Below, one piece after another: positions 8,794 to 17,802 of a stretch of DNA of 64,000 nt; position 1 is the stretch's first letter; every line of letters begins with the position of its first letter. Source of the stretch: Sporosarcina luteola (GTDB lineage Bacteria; Bacillota; Bacilli; Bacillales_A; Planococcaceae); NCBI RefSeq assembly GCF_023715245.1, contig NZ_JAMBNV010000003.1, positions 62,001 through 126,000 on the forward strand, given 5' to 3'. The translations under genes were made by a program, and so were the position numbers. The notes below the pieces were generated by a model. That model saw nothing but the letters and a program-made list of their open reading frames with translations. It did not search any database and had not been told where the DNA came from.

Positions 8794-9231
8794 ATGCAAA
8801 ATCATGTTATTGGCATATACGAAAATGAACAACAAGTAGTTGAAGTCGTTGAGGATTTACTAAAGAAGGGATATACAACTGATGAAATTTCAGTGATTGC
8901 TAAAAACACAAACGAACTACCGGATATTGCACAGGAAGTGAAACCCTCCATTAAAGATGGAGCCATCGCTGGAGCTGCAACGGGAGGAGCAATTGGTTTA
9001 GCAGGAGTGATAGCGGGGTTATCCACTGTATTGATTCCCGGATTTGGTGCTGTGTTGGCCGCAGGTCCTATTATCACCACAATTGGAGGCGCAGTCATAG
9101 GGGCCAACTCGGGTGCTGGCGGATTTAAGCATGCACTTATGGAAATGGGAATCAAAGATGATGAAGCTGAACGCTATTCAAAAGATGTTGAGGACGGCAA
9201 AAAACTTGTGTTTCTTCATTCGATAGAGTGA
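8794..9231 (+). CDS. General stress protein, YflT-domain (GSP17M) family
   Basis: A 145-residue protein. Residues 1-45 form the YflT domain (HVIGIYENEQQVVEVVEDLL, then GYTTDEISVIAKN), which resembles a ferredoxin-like half-domain. A glycine/alanine-rich hydrophobic region with two membrane-like stretches (about residues 50-108) follows, then a C-terminal segment ending DGKKLVFLHS. In Bacillus such proteins belong to the SigB general stress regulon. GGGAGG lies 11 nt before the ATG. A GGGTAG string at about 8757 could be part of a SigB -10 box, but I see no convincing -35. Biochemical role unknown. Confidence 0.82.
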   Translation: MQNHVIGIYENEQQVVEVVEDLLKKGYTTDEISVIAKNTNELPDIAQEVKPSIKDGAIAGAATGGAIGLAGVIAGLSTVLIPGFGAVLAAGPIITTIGGAVIGANSGAGGFKHALMEMGIKDDEAERYSKDVEDGKKLVFLHSIE

Positions 9232-9760
9232 GGGTGGCTGGACTTTAGTAGAGTTTAAATGGGGAAATTAAATAAGCCAGCGATAGTAAACTGCCTAAAA
9301 GATTTTAACCGTTGGTACGAAAGGAAAAACCAAATTGATCCTCTTCCGATGTTAAATCTGTTAGCTTACAGATTAATCAAAAGAAAGGGATTCATCATGC
9401 TGTGAAGGTGTGGATGCAGAGAAGTTGAATATGACGATTGATACGGTGGATCATAGTACTGGAAGTGTTAGGTACGTTTAATATCCGGAGGCGTTTGAGG
9501 AAAAAGAGTGATTAAACAAGGGGGCTAGGAGCTTAATGCTTCTGGCTCTATTCTATTTATCCTTTTCTAGCTGGGTAAATCGTATAGAAGATTTCATAAT
9601 CTTCAATCGATAATTAAATACCAATATGGTAGACTAATAGTAGCAACGGCATATAGCGGATGGGCGGTTGGTACTCCCTTTTTAAAATGTAAGGCGGGCT
9701 AAATGCGCCACGTCCTGTGGCAACGCCCGCATGACCCGCATCGTGCGGGCACGTGTTTAT
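9232..9760. other. Long intergenic stretch with remnants
   Basis: I see no secure gene here. A 48-codon open frame at 9259-9405 has no good ribosome binding site and no recognisable family. Around 9530-9555 an imperfect hairpin (GGGCTAGGAGC / GCTTCTGGCTC) precedes a T-rich run. From about 9690 to 9752 there are two GC-rich palindromes in a row, GCCACGTCCTGTGGC and CCCGCATGACCCGCATCGTGCGGG, just before the toxin gene. Confidence 0.5.
9698..9752. repeat. GC-rich double palindrome
   Basis: Two adjacent stems, GCCAC-GTCCT-GTGGC and CCCGCA-TGACCCGCATCG-TGCGGG, much richer in GC than the surroundings. A related arrangement (GCGACATCTGTCGC followed by GCATGACCCGCGTCCTGTGGG) occurs at about 38476-38518. 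It may form part of the toxin leader or a transposable palindrome. Confidence 0.55.
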
Positions 9761-9871
9761 ATGGTGACATACGAAGCAATTTACATGATGTTCCAATTTG
9801 GAATATTTCTCGCAACAGTGGCAGCAACAGTTGTAGCGATGATTGCTCTATACACCAATAGAAAAAAGTAA
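9761..9871 (+). CDS. Putative holin-like toxin (type I toxin-antitoxin)
   Basis: A 36-residue hydrophobic peptide. It begins MVTYEAIYMMFQFGIFLATV and ends in a basic RKK tail after one membrane helix (about residues 10-31). The order YEAIxxMxxFGxF, a helix rich in Val/Ile/Ala, then ALYTxRKK is that of the Hol_Tox family of Firmicutes (relatives of TxpA/BsrG-type peptides), which depolarise or disorganise the membrane. In these loci a convergent antisense RNA overlaps the 3' end of the toxin mRNA and acts as antitoxin; the next feature fits that. It sits at the edge of the defence island. Too short for most gene finders. Confidence 0.75.
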   Translation: MVTYEAIYMMFQFGIFLATVAATVVAMIALYTNRKK

Positions 9872-10003
9872 CCACCCACCGCTAACGACCAAGAAAGCAG
9901 GGTGATTACTCTTTGTGACACTTTATTTCGCTACCGGTCAACCGCTCTTCTTGCGGTATGTCCGTTGCATTGTGATCGGATGTTGGTGCATCCGGTCTTT
10001 TTT
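9872..10003 (-). ncRNA. Candidate antisense RNA antitoxin region for the holin-like toxin
   Basis: Downstream of the toxin stop codon lies the conserved-looking tail of this locus type: CAGGGTGATTACTC, CCGGTCAACCGCTCTTC, TTGCGGTATG, then a hairpin with a T-run at 9974-10003. In characterised TxpA/RatA-like loci the antitoxin RNA is transcribed from the opposite strand and overlaps the toxin 3' end. The strand, exact ends and promoter are inferred, not seen. Confidence 0.4.
9974..10003 (+). terminator. Terminator of the toxin transcript
   Basis: Stem GATCGGATG / CATCCGGTC (one G-T pair) with a 6-nt loop, followed by TTTTTTAT. Confidence 0.7.
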
Positions 10004-10153
10004 ATCTTACGTGTAGTTTAACACAATTAGACTGAAGTTACACGAATATTGAGCGAACAAAGAGGAAAATCATCTTCGGTATCTAGCCTTGCGGTAATTA
10101 TGGAATTGTAAGACAATGAAAATTAAGGAATTAATAAAAAAGTTGGTGCAATC

Positions 10154-12097
10154 ATGATCATATATGAATCTACAAAAGAGCAATTTGTAGGGGACGTTGT
10201 CAATGAATTGCTCATTGACCGTCTCTACAATTCCTATCAGAAGAAAATAGGGCGAACATCTAAGGCCGAAATTCGTTCGTGGGAGAACTCTTTACAAAAG
10301 ATGTCGAATGTCATGCAGGACGACGAAATTCCAAAAGACGCTTCAGTTGCGATTGAGTTTAATATCCCTAACACCTCTAAACGAGTGGACTTTTTAATTG
10401 CCGGCAATGATGGCAAGCGAGATCATGTTGTCATTGTGGAGTTGAAGCAATGGGAAGAAGTCGAAAAAGTCACCTCTAGGGATGCGATTGTAAGAACGTA
10501 TTTAGGTAAAGCCAACCGTGAGACGACTCATCCTTCCTATCAAGCGTGGTCGTATGCCGCCCTCATTGAGGACTTTAACGAAAATGTGCAAGAAAAAGAA
10601 ATTCAGTTGCAGCCTTGCGCGTATTTACACAACTATAGGAAAACCGAGGAAGATCCTTTGACAGATGTTCATTACCAAGACCATCTCGAAAAGGCTCCTG
10701 TTTTTACAAAGGGCGAAATACAAAAACTTCGCGCATTCATTAAGAAGTACATTCGAAAAGGTGACCAGAATCACCTGATATATCAAATTGAAAATGGGAA
10801 AATCCGACCTTCAAAATCATTGCAAGATGCGTTGAACAACATGCTGAAAGGCAATGAAGAGTTCATCATGATTGATGAGCAAAAAGTATTCTTTGAAGAG
10901 GCATTTCATAAAGCAATAGAAGCCGTTAAAACGGATACTAAACAAGTGATGATCGTGGAAGGGGGCCCTGGCACCGGTAAATCGGTGTTGGCTATTAATT
11001 TATTAGTAAAACTAATCGACCAAGGGCTTGTCACGATGTATGTAACAAAGAACTCAGCCCCGCGGAACATTTACTCCACCAAGCTCAAGGGCGATTTCAA
11101 GAAATCCCATATCGATAATCTATTCAAAAGCTCCGGCAGCTTTACAGAAGTGGATGATAATGAATTTGATGTGCTGATTGTGGATGAAGCGCATCGTCTA
11201 AACGAAAAATCCGGTATGTTCCGTAACAAAGGTGAAAACCAAGTAAAGGAATTAATCAAAGGATCAAAGTTCACCATCTTTTTCATTGATGAAAATCAAA
11301 AGGTCACATTGAGTGATATCGGCAGTGTCGACATGATTAATTATTATGCGGAACAATACAATGCTGAAGTAATTCCATGTGAACTTACATCTCAGTTCCG
11401 ATGCGACGGATCTGACGGTTATATCGCGTGGCTAGATGATGTGCTGCAAATTAGAAATACGGCAAATAAGAATGACTTGGGAATGGATTACGATATTAGA
11501 CTATACGATGATCCGAATGACCTGCTTGCTGAAATTGAGAGATTGAATGAACGAAACAATAAATCCCGTGTGATGGCGGGGTATTGTTGGGAATGGCCAA
11601 AGGAAAATCGGCAGGACGTGGACCACCATGATATCTCTATACCTGAGCACGATTTCGGAATCAGTTGGAACATCGAAAACACATGGGCGATTGAAAACTC
11701 CTCTGTTAGAGAAGCCGGCTGCATCCATACTGCACAGGGATTGGAGTTCGACTATGTCGGGGTAATTATAGGTAACGACATGCGTTTTGAGAACGGACAA
11801 ATTATTACGGATTTCACAAAGCGTGCAAAGACCGATCAGTCCTTAAGGGGAATTAAAGGAATTGCAAAAGAAGACCCGGAAAAAGCACATGCATTGGCGG
11901 ATCCCATCATTAGAAATACATATAGGACGTTAATGACTCGTGGGCAGAAGGGATGTTTTGTGTTTTGTACGGATTCGGCATTGCAGGATTATTTGAAGGA
12001 AAGGTTAGAGAGGGTTACTTTGTATCGGAAGGAGAGAGAGGAGACGTTGTATTTGGTGGATGAGGAGGAGAGTTATGGGACTCAAGATCGAAAATAG
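10154..12097 (+). CDS. DUF2075 family nuclease-helicase (defence-type)
   Basis: A 647-residue protein. The N-terminal part holds a PD-(D/E)xK-like core: D79 in RVDFLIAG, then E96-x-K98 in VVIVELKQW, followed by a Q-x-x-x-Y-like helix (YQAWSYAALIEDF). The second part is a DUF2075 SF1-like ATPase/helicase: Walker A GGPGTGKS at residues 270-277, Walker B VLIVDEAHRL at about 339-348, the Q-rich motif DENQKV, and the C-terminal VREAGCIHTAQGLEFDYVGV and NTYRTLMTRGQKG motifs of UvrD-like enzymes. Nuclease plus helicase in one chain suggests degradation of foreign DNA or RNA. It lies 63 bp upstream of the TerB gene on the same strand, so it may be an accessory part of that operon. No methylase is present. 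Confidence 0.8.
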   Translation: MIIYESTKEQFVGDVVNELLIDRLYNSYQKKIGRTSKAEIRSWENSLQKMSNVMQDDEIPKDASVAIEFNIPNTSKRVDFLIAGNDGKRDHVVIVELKQWEEVEKVTSRDAIVRTYLGKANRETTHPSYQAWSYAALIEDFNENVQEKEIQLQPCAYLHNYRKTEEDPLTDVHYQDHLEKAPVFTKGEIQKLRAFIKKYIRKGDQNHLIYQIENGKIRPSKSLQDALNNMLKGNEEFIMIDEQKVFFEEAFHKAIEAVKTDTKQVMIVEGGPGTGKSVLAINLLVKLIDQGLVTMYVTKNSAPRNIYSTKLKGDFKKSHIDNLFKSSGSFTEVDDNEFDVLIVDEAHRLNEKSGMFRNKGENQVKELIKGSKFTIFFIDENQKVTLSDIGSVDMINYYAEQYNAEVIPCELTSQFRCDGSDGYIAWLDDVLQIRNTANKNDLGMDYDIRLYDDPNDLLAEIERLNERNNKSRVMAGYCWEWPKENRQDVDHHDISIPEHDFGISWNIENTWAIENSSVREAGCIHTAQGLEFDYVGVIIGNDMRFENGQIITDFTKRAKTDQSLRGIKGIAKEDPEKAHALADPIIRNTYRTLMTRGQKGCFVFCTDSALQDYLKERLERVTLYRKEREETLYLVDEEESYGTQDRK

Positions 12098-12160
12098 TTT
12101 ATGTTGAAATGTAAAAAGGAATGGATAGAATACAGTATTTAAGTTATAGGGGGTTGTGAA

Positions 12161-14083
12161 TTGCCTACTTATAAATCGGAAACTGCAGGATATATATTTG
12201 CCGCCTTATTTGGAGGTATTGGTGTACACCACTTTTACTACAGAAACTACATTAGGGGAATTGTTTACTTATTATTTTGTTGGACATTAATACCGGTGGT
12301 TCTAGGCTGGATTGATTTATTCTTTATAAAAAAGTGGAATGATAGGATTAATGCCCAAATAAAGGATGGTTTGATCAATTCTCCTGATAGAAAAATTGTC
12401 CATAATACTACTACATTAGAAAATATAAAGCGTAGTGCAAATAAAACAGAAAAAGAAGTAGTAGTTTCACCAAAAAAAACCGTGAAAGAATTAGTTAAAG
12501 ATCATAGCCTATACAATGAGCAGGACGTCATACTTGCAAAATATGAACAACTACAAACGCCTAAAAAAATAGAAGCGGATGTTCATTCCTTAGTAAATAC
12601 AAGGAAAAGTAAAAATAGAGGCGACATTGTTATAACCTATTCGAGTAGTCAAATAGACTTCGCAAGAGATTCATTTAGTTATAGAAATAAAAGACAAATT
12701 AAGTGTCAAGAAATTCCTCTAAAAGAATATTGGACAACCTTTAGCAAATTAAATGATAGACAGCTTAAATGGTATTTTTATTGGAGGGAACAAGCTTTAA
12801 AAGGAAATTATTTGGACGTGGATTTAAGCTACCTTATTTTATTCACGTATGAACTAATTAATTATACTTTTCACCCCAAGGCAGCCTTTAACGTAAGCAT
12901 GTTAGTTAGGTTACATGACAATTATATTGGGAGAATTCCTAACGTAGCCAATTACTTATCAGATTGGATTGCCGATATGTTACTGGAATTGGGAGAAGGA
13001 GAACTAGCGAAAGAATGGCGGGATGACTTAGAAATAATCCCTTCCTTATATATGCAGTTAGTTGAAAAAAGAGAGGTGCTTGAAAAAATCTCGATTACAG
13101 CATGGAAGCCTTATATCCAAAACTATCGTGAGACGGTATTTTTTTTAAATAACAAGAATAAGGTTTACAAAACTTTCAAAGAAAGTATCCCACTGCTTAG
13201 AGAATATTATGAAGAACAGGGAAGCAAGCTTGAGAATGTTTGGTTTGAGAAAGTGACAAAACGCAATGTAAGACCCCTTTTTAGGAGTGCTGTTCTAGCC
13301 AGAGATGTTGACGATGTCCATGTATATACAACTAACTATATTCCTACCGAAAGACTCTACAAAGAAATAACGGCCTTGTTTAAGCTTGCAGAAAATGTTA
13401 CCCGTTCACTGAATGGAGAGAAGCGTGAAATAAAAGTCGAGGATGGTATATTGCCAGACGATTTTAAACAAGAGATATTTGAAAGACTTGAAGAAGTGAA
13501 ATCTGCTAATAAGCGTTTCAAAGTGGTACAGGAGGAGAGCGGTCCTTCATCTGGAAGTAAAATTCCTCGACCTACAAAAGAGTATGAGCCGAAGGAAGAA
13601 TCGAATCATAGTAGTCGTGTCGCTAAAATTCAATTTAATGATGCGACTATTGAAGAAATAGCAAACGCGAATAAAGATTTGCAGAAAGAGTTTTCGGCTC
13701 TCTTTGATGGGGACTCTGGGAACAAAGACGAAGATGAGGCTGTTAACTCAAAACCTGAAGTTAATAATGTTCTTTTAAAACAAGAATTGATTTATGGAAG
13801 TACTGATGACGGAGATCTTAATAAATTTATAGAGTCATTGACAAATATGGAAGTGGAGTTTTTGTCCCAGTTCGAAAACGAACAACTTAACAGTGAAGAG
13901 GCAAAGTTGTTCGTGAAGCAACAGGGACAGATGCTTGGAATGTTTTTGAGTACATTGAATGAAAAGTCGAATGAATTCCTTGGAGATAATCTTTTGGAAC
14001 AGCAGGGTGAAAGCATTGTTATCTATGAAGAATTCGAGCAGTGCCTACCATTGGTAAAGGAGAGAGTAAAGCTTGAAGATTAA
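12161..14083 (+). CDS. sngA: Shango-type defence protein SngA (TM2 + TerB-N + TerB-C)
   Basis: A 640-residue protein with a TTG start (AGGGGG upstream). Residues 5-50 form a TM2 domain with two membrane helices (FGGIGVHHFYYRNYIRGIVY, then a second helix ending in GWIDLFF). From about residue 155 a TerB-N-like region begins (YWTTFSKLNDRQLKWYFYWR, then the YLILFTYELINYTFH helix). The last 130 residues, ending LPLVKERVKLED, fit TerB-C. TerB-N/TerB-C proteins linked to an ATPase and an SF2 helicase were predicted as a DNA-processing module in comparative genomics, and this gene order is the three-gene Shango anti-phage system. The TM2 anchor would place the complex at the membrane. The gene overlaps the next by 11 bp. 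AT-rich. Confidence 0.75.
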   Translation: MPTYKSETAGYIFAALFGGIGVHHFYYRNYIRGIVYLLFCWTLIPVVLGWIDLFFIKKWNDRINAQIKDGLINSPDRKIVHNTTTLENIKRSANKTEKEVVVSPKKTVKELVKDHSLYNEQDVILAKYEQLQTPKKIEADVHSLVNTRKSKNRGDIVITYSSSQIDFARDSFSYRNKRQIKCQEIPLKEYWTTFSKLNDRQLKWYFYWREQALKGNYLDVDLSYLILFTYELINYTFHPKAAFNVSMLVRLHDNYIGRIPNVANYLSDWIADMLLELGEGELAKEWRDDLEIIPSLYMQLVEKREVLEKISITAWKPYIQNYRETVFFLNNKNKVYKTFKESIPLLREYYEEQGSKLENVWFEKVTKRNVRPLFRSAVLARDVDDVHVYTTNYIPTERLYKEITALFKLAENVTRSLNGEKREIKVEDGILPDDFKQEIFERLEEVKSANKRFKVVQEESGPSSGSKIPRPTKEYEPKEESNHSSRVAKIQFNDATIEEIANANKDLQKEFSALFDGDSGNKDEDEAVNSKPEVNNVLLKQELIYGSTDDGDLNKFIESLTNMEVEFLSQFENEQLNSEEAKLFVKQQGQMLGMFLSTLNEKSNEFLGDNLLEQQGESIVIYEEFEQCLPLVKERVKLED

Positions 14084-15386
14084 TAAACGCGATTCAACTG
14101 CTATAATAAATTCGTTGTTAGGGGGAGTCGTGCCTAGTAGAGGTCTACAATATATAATGGTAGGTCGTGCAGAGGAAGCGAAGCAAATTCTTACTGATTT
14201 AACCAATGTGAAAAGCGGTTCCTCTATAATAAAATTTATTATTGGTCCCTTTGGGAGTGGAAAGAGCTTTATCCAAGCTCTAACACAGCAAATTGCTTTT
14301 ACTGAAAAATTTGTTGTTACAAAAGCGGACTTTACGCCGGAAAGAAGATTGTATGGCGGTGAAGGAAAGGCGGTCGCTATTTACACTGAATTAATGAAAA
14401 ATATATCCACGTCTACAGTGCCAGATGGAGGGGCCCTTCCAACGATTTTGGATAAATGGATTAGTGAAGTGTTGTCCTTGGTTGTTAAAAAGAAGGATTA
14501 TGGCTCTGTAGACTTCGATGATTTAGAGTTTGTTAAGGATGTTGAAGCAGAAATCACTTCAATTGTAGCTAAGATGGACGCTCTAACAGGCGGTTATGAC
14601 TTTGCACGTATACTAACTCTGTATTTTAAAGGTTTTATTGAAGATAATACTGAACTTCAACGTAGAGCAATACGGTGGTTACGAGGTGAATATGGTACCA
14701 AAACTGAAGCTAAAGCAGATTTAGGAGTAAGAGATATTATTAACGATAGCAATTACTATGATTACATCAAAGTGCTTTCTCAGTTTGTTAAGCAAATTGG
14801 CTACTCGGGCTTGGTAATTAATTTTGACGAAGCAATTAATCTTTATAAAATTACACACCCTCAGGCACGGGATAAAAATTATGAAACCATATTAAGGATT
14901 TACAACGACACCTTGCAAGGAAATATGGACGGATTATATATAACATTCGGTGGCACACCCGAATTCTTGGAGGATGAACGTCGGGGACTGTTCAGCTATG
15001 GCGCATTAAAACGACGTTTAGAGTCAAACCCGCACGAAACGTCGGAATATCGGGATCTTACCCAGCCAGTTATAAAGTTAACGCCTCTACAACATGATGA
15101 CACATTCGTTCTTCTTCGGAATCTTAGAGATATCCATGCAGGACATTATGGATATGATGTTGATATTAGTGATGAAGAAATTAAGAACTTTCTTCGCATT
15201 GAATATTCGAGACCGGGTGCAAATATACACTTAACAGTTGGTGACATCATAAGGAAGTTCCTAGGGGCTCTAAATATAATCTATCAAAACCCTGATTTTA
15301 TTCGTTCTGAAATTTTCGGAGAAAGAGATGTACCTGCAAACACAGTATCTACTATTCAGTCGCGATTTTCAAGGACAGAAGGGTAG
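14073..15386 (+). CDS. sngB: Shango-type ATPase SngB (DUF2791 / BREX BrxD-like P-loop protein)
   Basis: A 437-residue P-loop ATPase. TTG start inside the end of the TerB gene, so translation is probably coupled. Walker A GPFGSGKS at residues 58-65, Walker B LVINFDEAINLY at about 247-258, a sensor-like GGTPEFLEDERRG segment at about 297, and an arginine-rich RLES/TSEYRDLTQP stretch follow. A C-terminal winged-helix-like part begins near residue 370. This family is annotated as BREX BrxD or DUF2791, but no pglX, pglZ or brxC is present here. Together with the TerB protein and helicase it fits Shango. It is likely an STAND/AAA-type switch that loads the partner helicase; that role is inference. 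Confidence 0.75.
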   Translation: MKINKRDSTAIINSLLGGVVPSRGLQYIMVGRAEEAKQILTDLTNVKSGSSIIKFIIGPFGSGKSFIQALTQQIAFTEKFVVTKADFTPERRLYGGEGKAVAIYTELMKNISTSTVPDGGALPTILDKWISEVLSLVVKKKDYGSVDFDDLEFVKDVEAEITSIVAKMDALTGGYDFARILTLYFKGFIEDNTELQRRAIRWLRGEYGTKTEAKADLGVRDIINDSNYYDYIKVLSQFVKQIGYSGLVINFDEAINLYKITHPQARDKNYETILRIYNDTLQGNMDGLYITFGGTPEFLEDERRGLFSYGALKRRLESNPHETSEYRDLTQPVIKLTPLQHDDTFVLLRNLRDIHAGHYGYDVDISDEEIKNFLRIEYSRPGANIHLTVGDIIRKFLGALNIIYQNPDFIRSEIFGERDVPANTVSTIQSRFSRTEG

Positions 15387-15394
15387 AGATTACC

Positions 15395-17530
15395 ATGAGT
15401 TCCTTCGAGTTGTTGTCCGAAAGTATTCAGAAAAAGATTTGGGATATGAAATGGGATAGTTTCACCCAGATTCAAGATAAAACTATACCTATAATCCTAA
15501 ATACAAATAAAGATGTGGTTATATCATCAGGGACGGCATCCGGGAAAACCGAGGCAGCCTTATTGCCAATCGTTTCTCTAATTGAGAAGAAGGCGTCCTT
15601 AACATTAAAAGTACTATACGTATCGCCACTTAAAGCACTAATTAATAATCAGTTTGGGAGAATTGAAAAACTTTGTGAGTATACAGATATCCCAATTCAT
15701 CGCTGGCATGGTGACATTAATCAAAGTCAAAAGAAAAAATTTATTAATCAACCAGCTGGAATCCTACAAATTACACCTGAATCAATTGAAAGTTTATTTA
15801 TCAATAGAACAGGACAGCTGCTACAAATTTTCCAACACTTAGAGTTTATTGTTATTGATGAAATTCATTCTTTCATTGGAAGTGAGAGAGGTGTACATCT
15901 CCGCTCCTTATTATCTCGAATTCAAAGTTACACACTAAATGCACCTAGAATTATAGGATTATCAGCCACTATAGACAATTTTGAACTCGTGAAACGATGG
16001 ATTAATTTTAGCAATCCGAAAACCGTAGAGGTCATTGAGGCTTTAGATAGTGATAAGAAATTACTATATCACCTGATGCACATACCTACGGACGAGGATA
16101 AAAGAATTCCGGTTGAATTTTTTGAGGATATACGCGAATTGACTAGGGATCAGAAAGCAATCATTTTTTGTAATAGCAGAGGTAACGTTGAAGAGACTAC
16201 AGTGTTTTTAAATCGGCTAGCCGAAAGAGAGAAAATGGGGGAAACATATTACGCGCATCATTCTTCGATAGATAAAAAGGAAAGAGAATTTGTAGAGAAA
16301 ACGATTATGGAATCTAAACTACCGAAAAGCGTGGTAGCCACAAGTTCATTGGAATTAGGAATTGATATAGGGGATATTGACGTTGTTATTCAATTGGATA
16401 GCACGTTTACTGTATCTTCTTTAAAGCAAAGGCTAGGCCGGTCTGGTAGAAAGAAAGATGCAAACCAAATGCTACAACTATATAGCACCAAGGAAGATAG
16501 CCTTTTACAGTCCTTAGCCGTTATGGAGTTGGTACTTGAGAAATGGATAGAGCCCTCTGCTAATTACCCGTTTCCGATAGACATTGCATTCCATCAAATC
16601 ATCTCTATTTGCCAAGAGACAAATGGTGTAAGTTATAGTGAACTAATTGATAGAATTGGATCAAATCACATTTTATATACCATAGATAGTGTGAGTCTCC
16701 AAGCATTGATCAGCCATATGATTGAGCAAGATCACTTAGAAGTTGTTCGAGAAAAGGATGAACTAATCGTTGGGATTGAAGGGGAACGGATATTAAGGAG
16801 TAAGGAATTTTACTCGGTTTTCATAACACCTGAAGAATATGAAGTCTTATCCGGGATTAGAAGGATAGGTAAACTAGACAAATCACCCTTCATCAGTGCA
16901 GGAGACAATATTATACTAGCAGGTAAATTGTGGACCATCTTAGGTGTCGATGCGGATAAAAATAAAGTATATGTAAATAGCGCAGTGAACGGAAAACCTC
17001 CCCTGTATGTAGGTAGTGGGGGGAAGCTGCACAAAAAAATCGGAAAAAAAATGTGGGAGATTGCTATTTCTGATAGAGAGTTCTCATATACGAACGAGGA
17101 AGCTACAAATACACTCAATAGCATGCGTGCTAAGTATCAGCATTATGGATTTTTGTCGAATCAAAGGCCAGTTTGGGTAGATAAAGAAGAGATGTTGATA
17201 GAGACCTTTACTGGCACAACAATAGCTCAAACTCTTGGTTGGATGTTAAGAGCATTTGGTGTCAATGTAATAGGGATAGATGGTATTGGGAGAATTAGAA
17301 TTAAAGGGACGCCTGAAATTAATACTATTCTAAGCAAGATTCGGCAAAAAGACTGGCAACCGGAAGCGCTATTGCCACATACCAAAGAAAATGAATATTA
17401 TTCCTCAAAGTACTCAATTTATTTACCAAAGAGCCTGCAAGATAAGATCCATATGGCTCATGAAATAGATCTTATATCCACATTGGATTATTTAAATCAA
17501 AATAATTTTAGACATATTAACTTAACTTGA
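15395..17530 (+). CDS. sngC: Shango-type DEAD/DEAH helicase SngC
   Basis: A 711-residue superfamily 2 helicase. The Q-like motif WDSFTQIQDKTIP sits at about residues 20-32, motif I SSGTASGKTE at 44-53, motif II DEIH at 155-158 and motif III SAT at about 189-191. Motif V (SSLELGIDIGDIDVVIQ) and motif VI (RLGRSGRKKD) are near 320-356. The C-terminal 330 residues hold a winged-helix-like region and a beta-rich domain, as in Lhr-like helicases. All catalytic motifs are intact. It starts 8 bp after the ATPase stop and is the last gene of the operon. It probably moves along or unwinds invading DNA, with the ATPase controlling it. Confidence 0.8.
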   Translation: MSSFELLSESIQKKIWDMKWDSFTQIQDKTIPIILNTNKDVVISSGTASGKTEAALLPIVSLIEKKASLTLKVLYVSPLKALINNQFGRIEKLCEYTDIPIHRWHGDINQSQKKKFINQPAGILQITPESIESLFINRTGQLLQIFQHLEFIVIDEIHSFIGSERGVHLRSLLSRIQSYTLNAPRIIGLSATIDNFELVKRWINFSNPKTVEVIEALDSDKKLLYHLMHIPTDEDKRIPVEFFEDIRELTRDQKAIIFCNSRGNVEETTVFLNRLAEREKMGETYYAHHSSIDKKEREFVEKTIMESKLPKSVVATSSLELGIDIGDIDVVIQLDSTFTVSSLKQRLGRSGRKKDANQMLQLYSTKEDSLLQSLAVMELVLEKWIEPSANYPFPIDIAFHQIISICQETNGVSYSELIDRIGSNHILYTIDSVSLQALISHMIEQDHLEVVREKDELIVGIEGERILRSKEFYSVFITPEEYEVLSGIRRIGKLDKSPFISAGDNIILAGKLWTILGVDADKNKVYVNSAVNGKPPLYVGSGGKLHKKIGKKMWEIAISDREFSYTNEEATNTLNSMRAKYQHYGFLSNQRPVWVDKEEMLIETFTGTTIAQTLGWMLRAFGVNVIGIDGIGRIRIKGTPEINTILSKIRQKDWQPEALLPHTKENEYYSSKYSIYLPKSLQDKIHMAHEIDLISTLDYLNQNNFRHINLT

Positions 17531-17802
17531 GATATCATTCATTGCCTGATTGGATGAACCATTAAATGGCAATCGGAATAAATCTAATGATTAATAGGAC
17601 TTTGAAGTAGGATGCTTTTAAAAGCAAACCACCTACTGTTACATGCTTATGGATAAGAAGATACAATCTTAATTTCAATTATACTTTTAAACAAAATCAT
17701 AGCTGCCTATCGATCCCGACTAAGGATGTATGATATGATCTCCATAACAATAGGGCGTATCGCATATGCAGTATCTGTTGGTGATTTAGGAGGTTAATTG
17801 AA
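17531..17802. other. Intergenic gap in the defence island
   Basis: 272 AT-rich bases between the helicase and the DUF262 gene. I see no gene and no strong terminator. AGGAGG lies near its end and serves the next gene, so a separate promoter for that gene is likely somewhere here. Confidence 0.4.

Noticed and set aside
14073-17530. BREX system (BrxD-like ATPase next to a helicase)
   Set aside because: No PglX methylase, PglZ phosphatase or BrxC is present; the TerB partner fits Shango instead.
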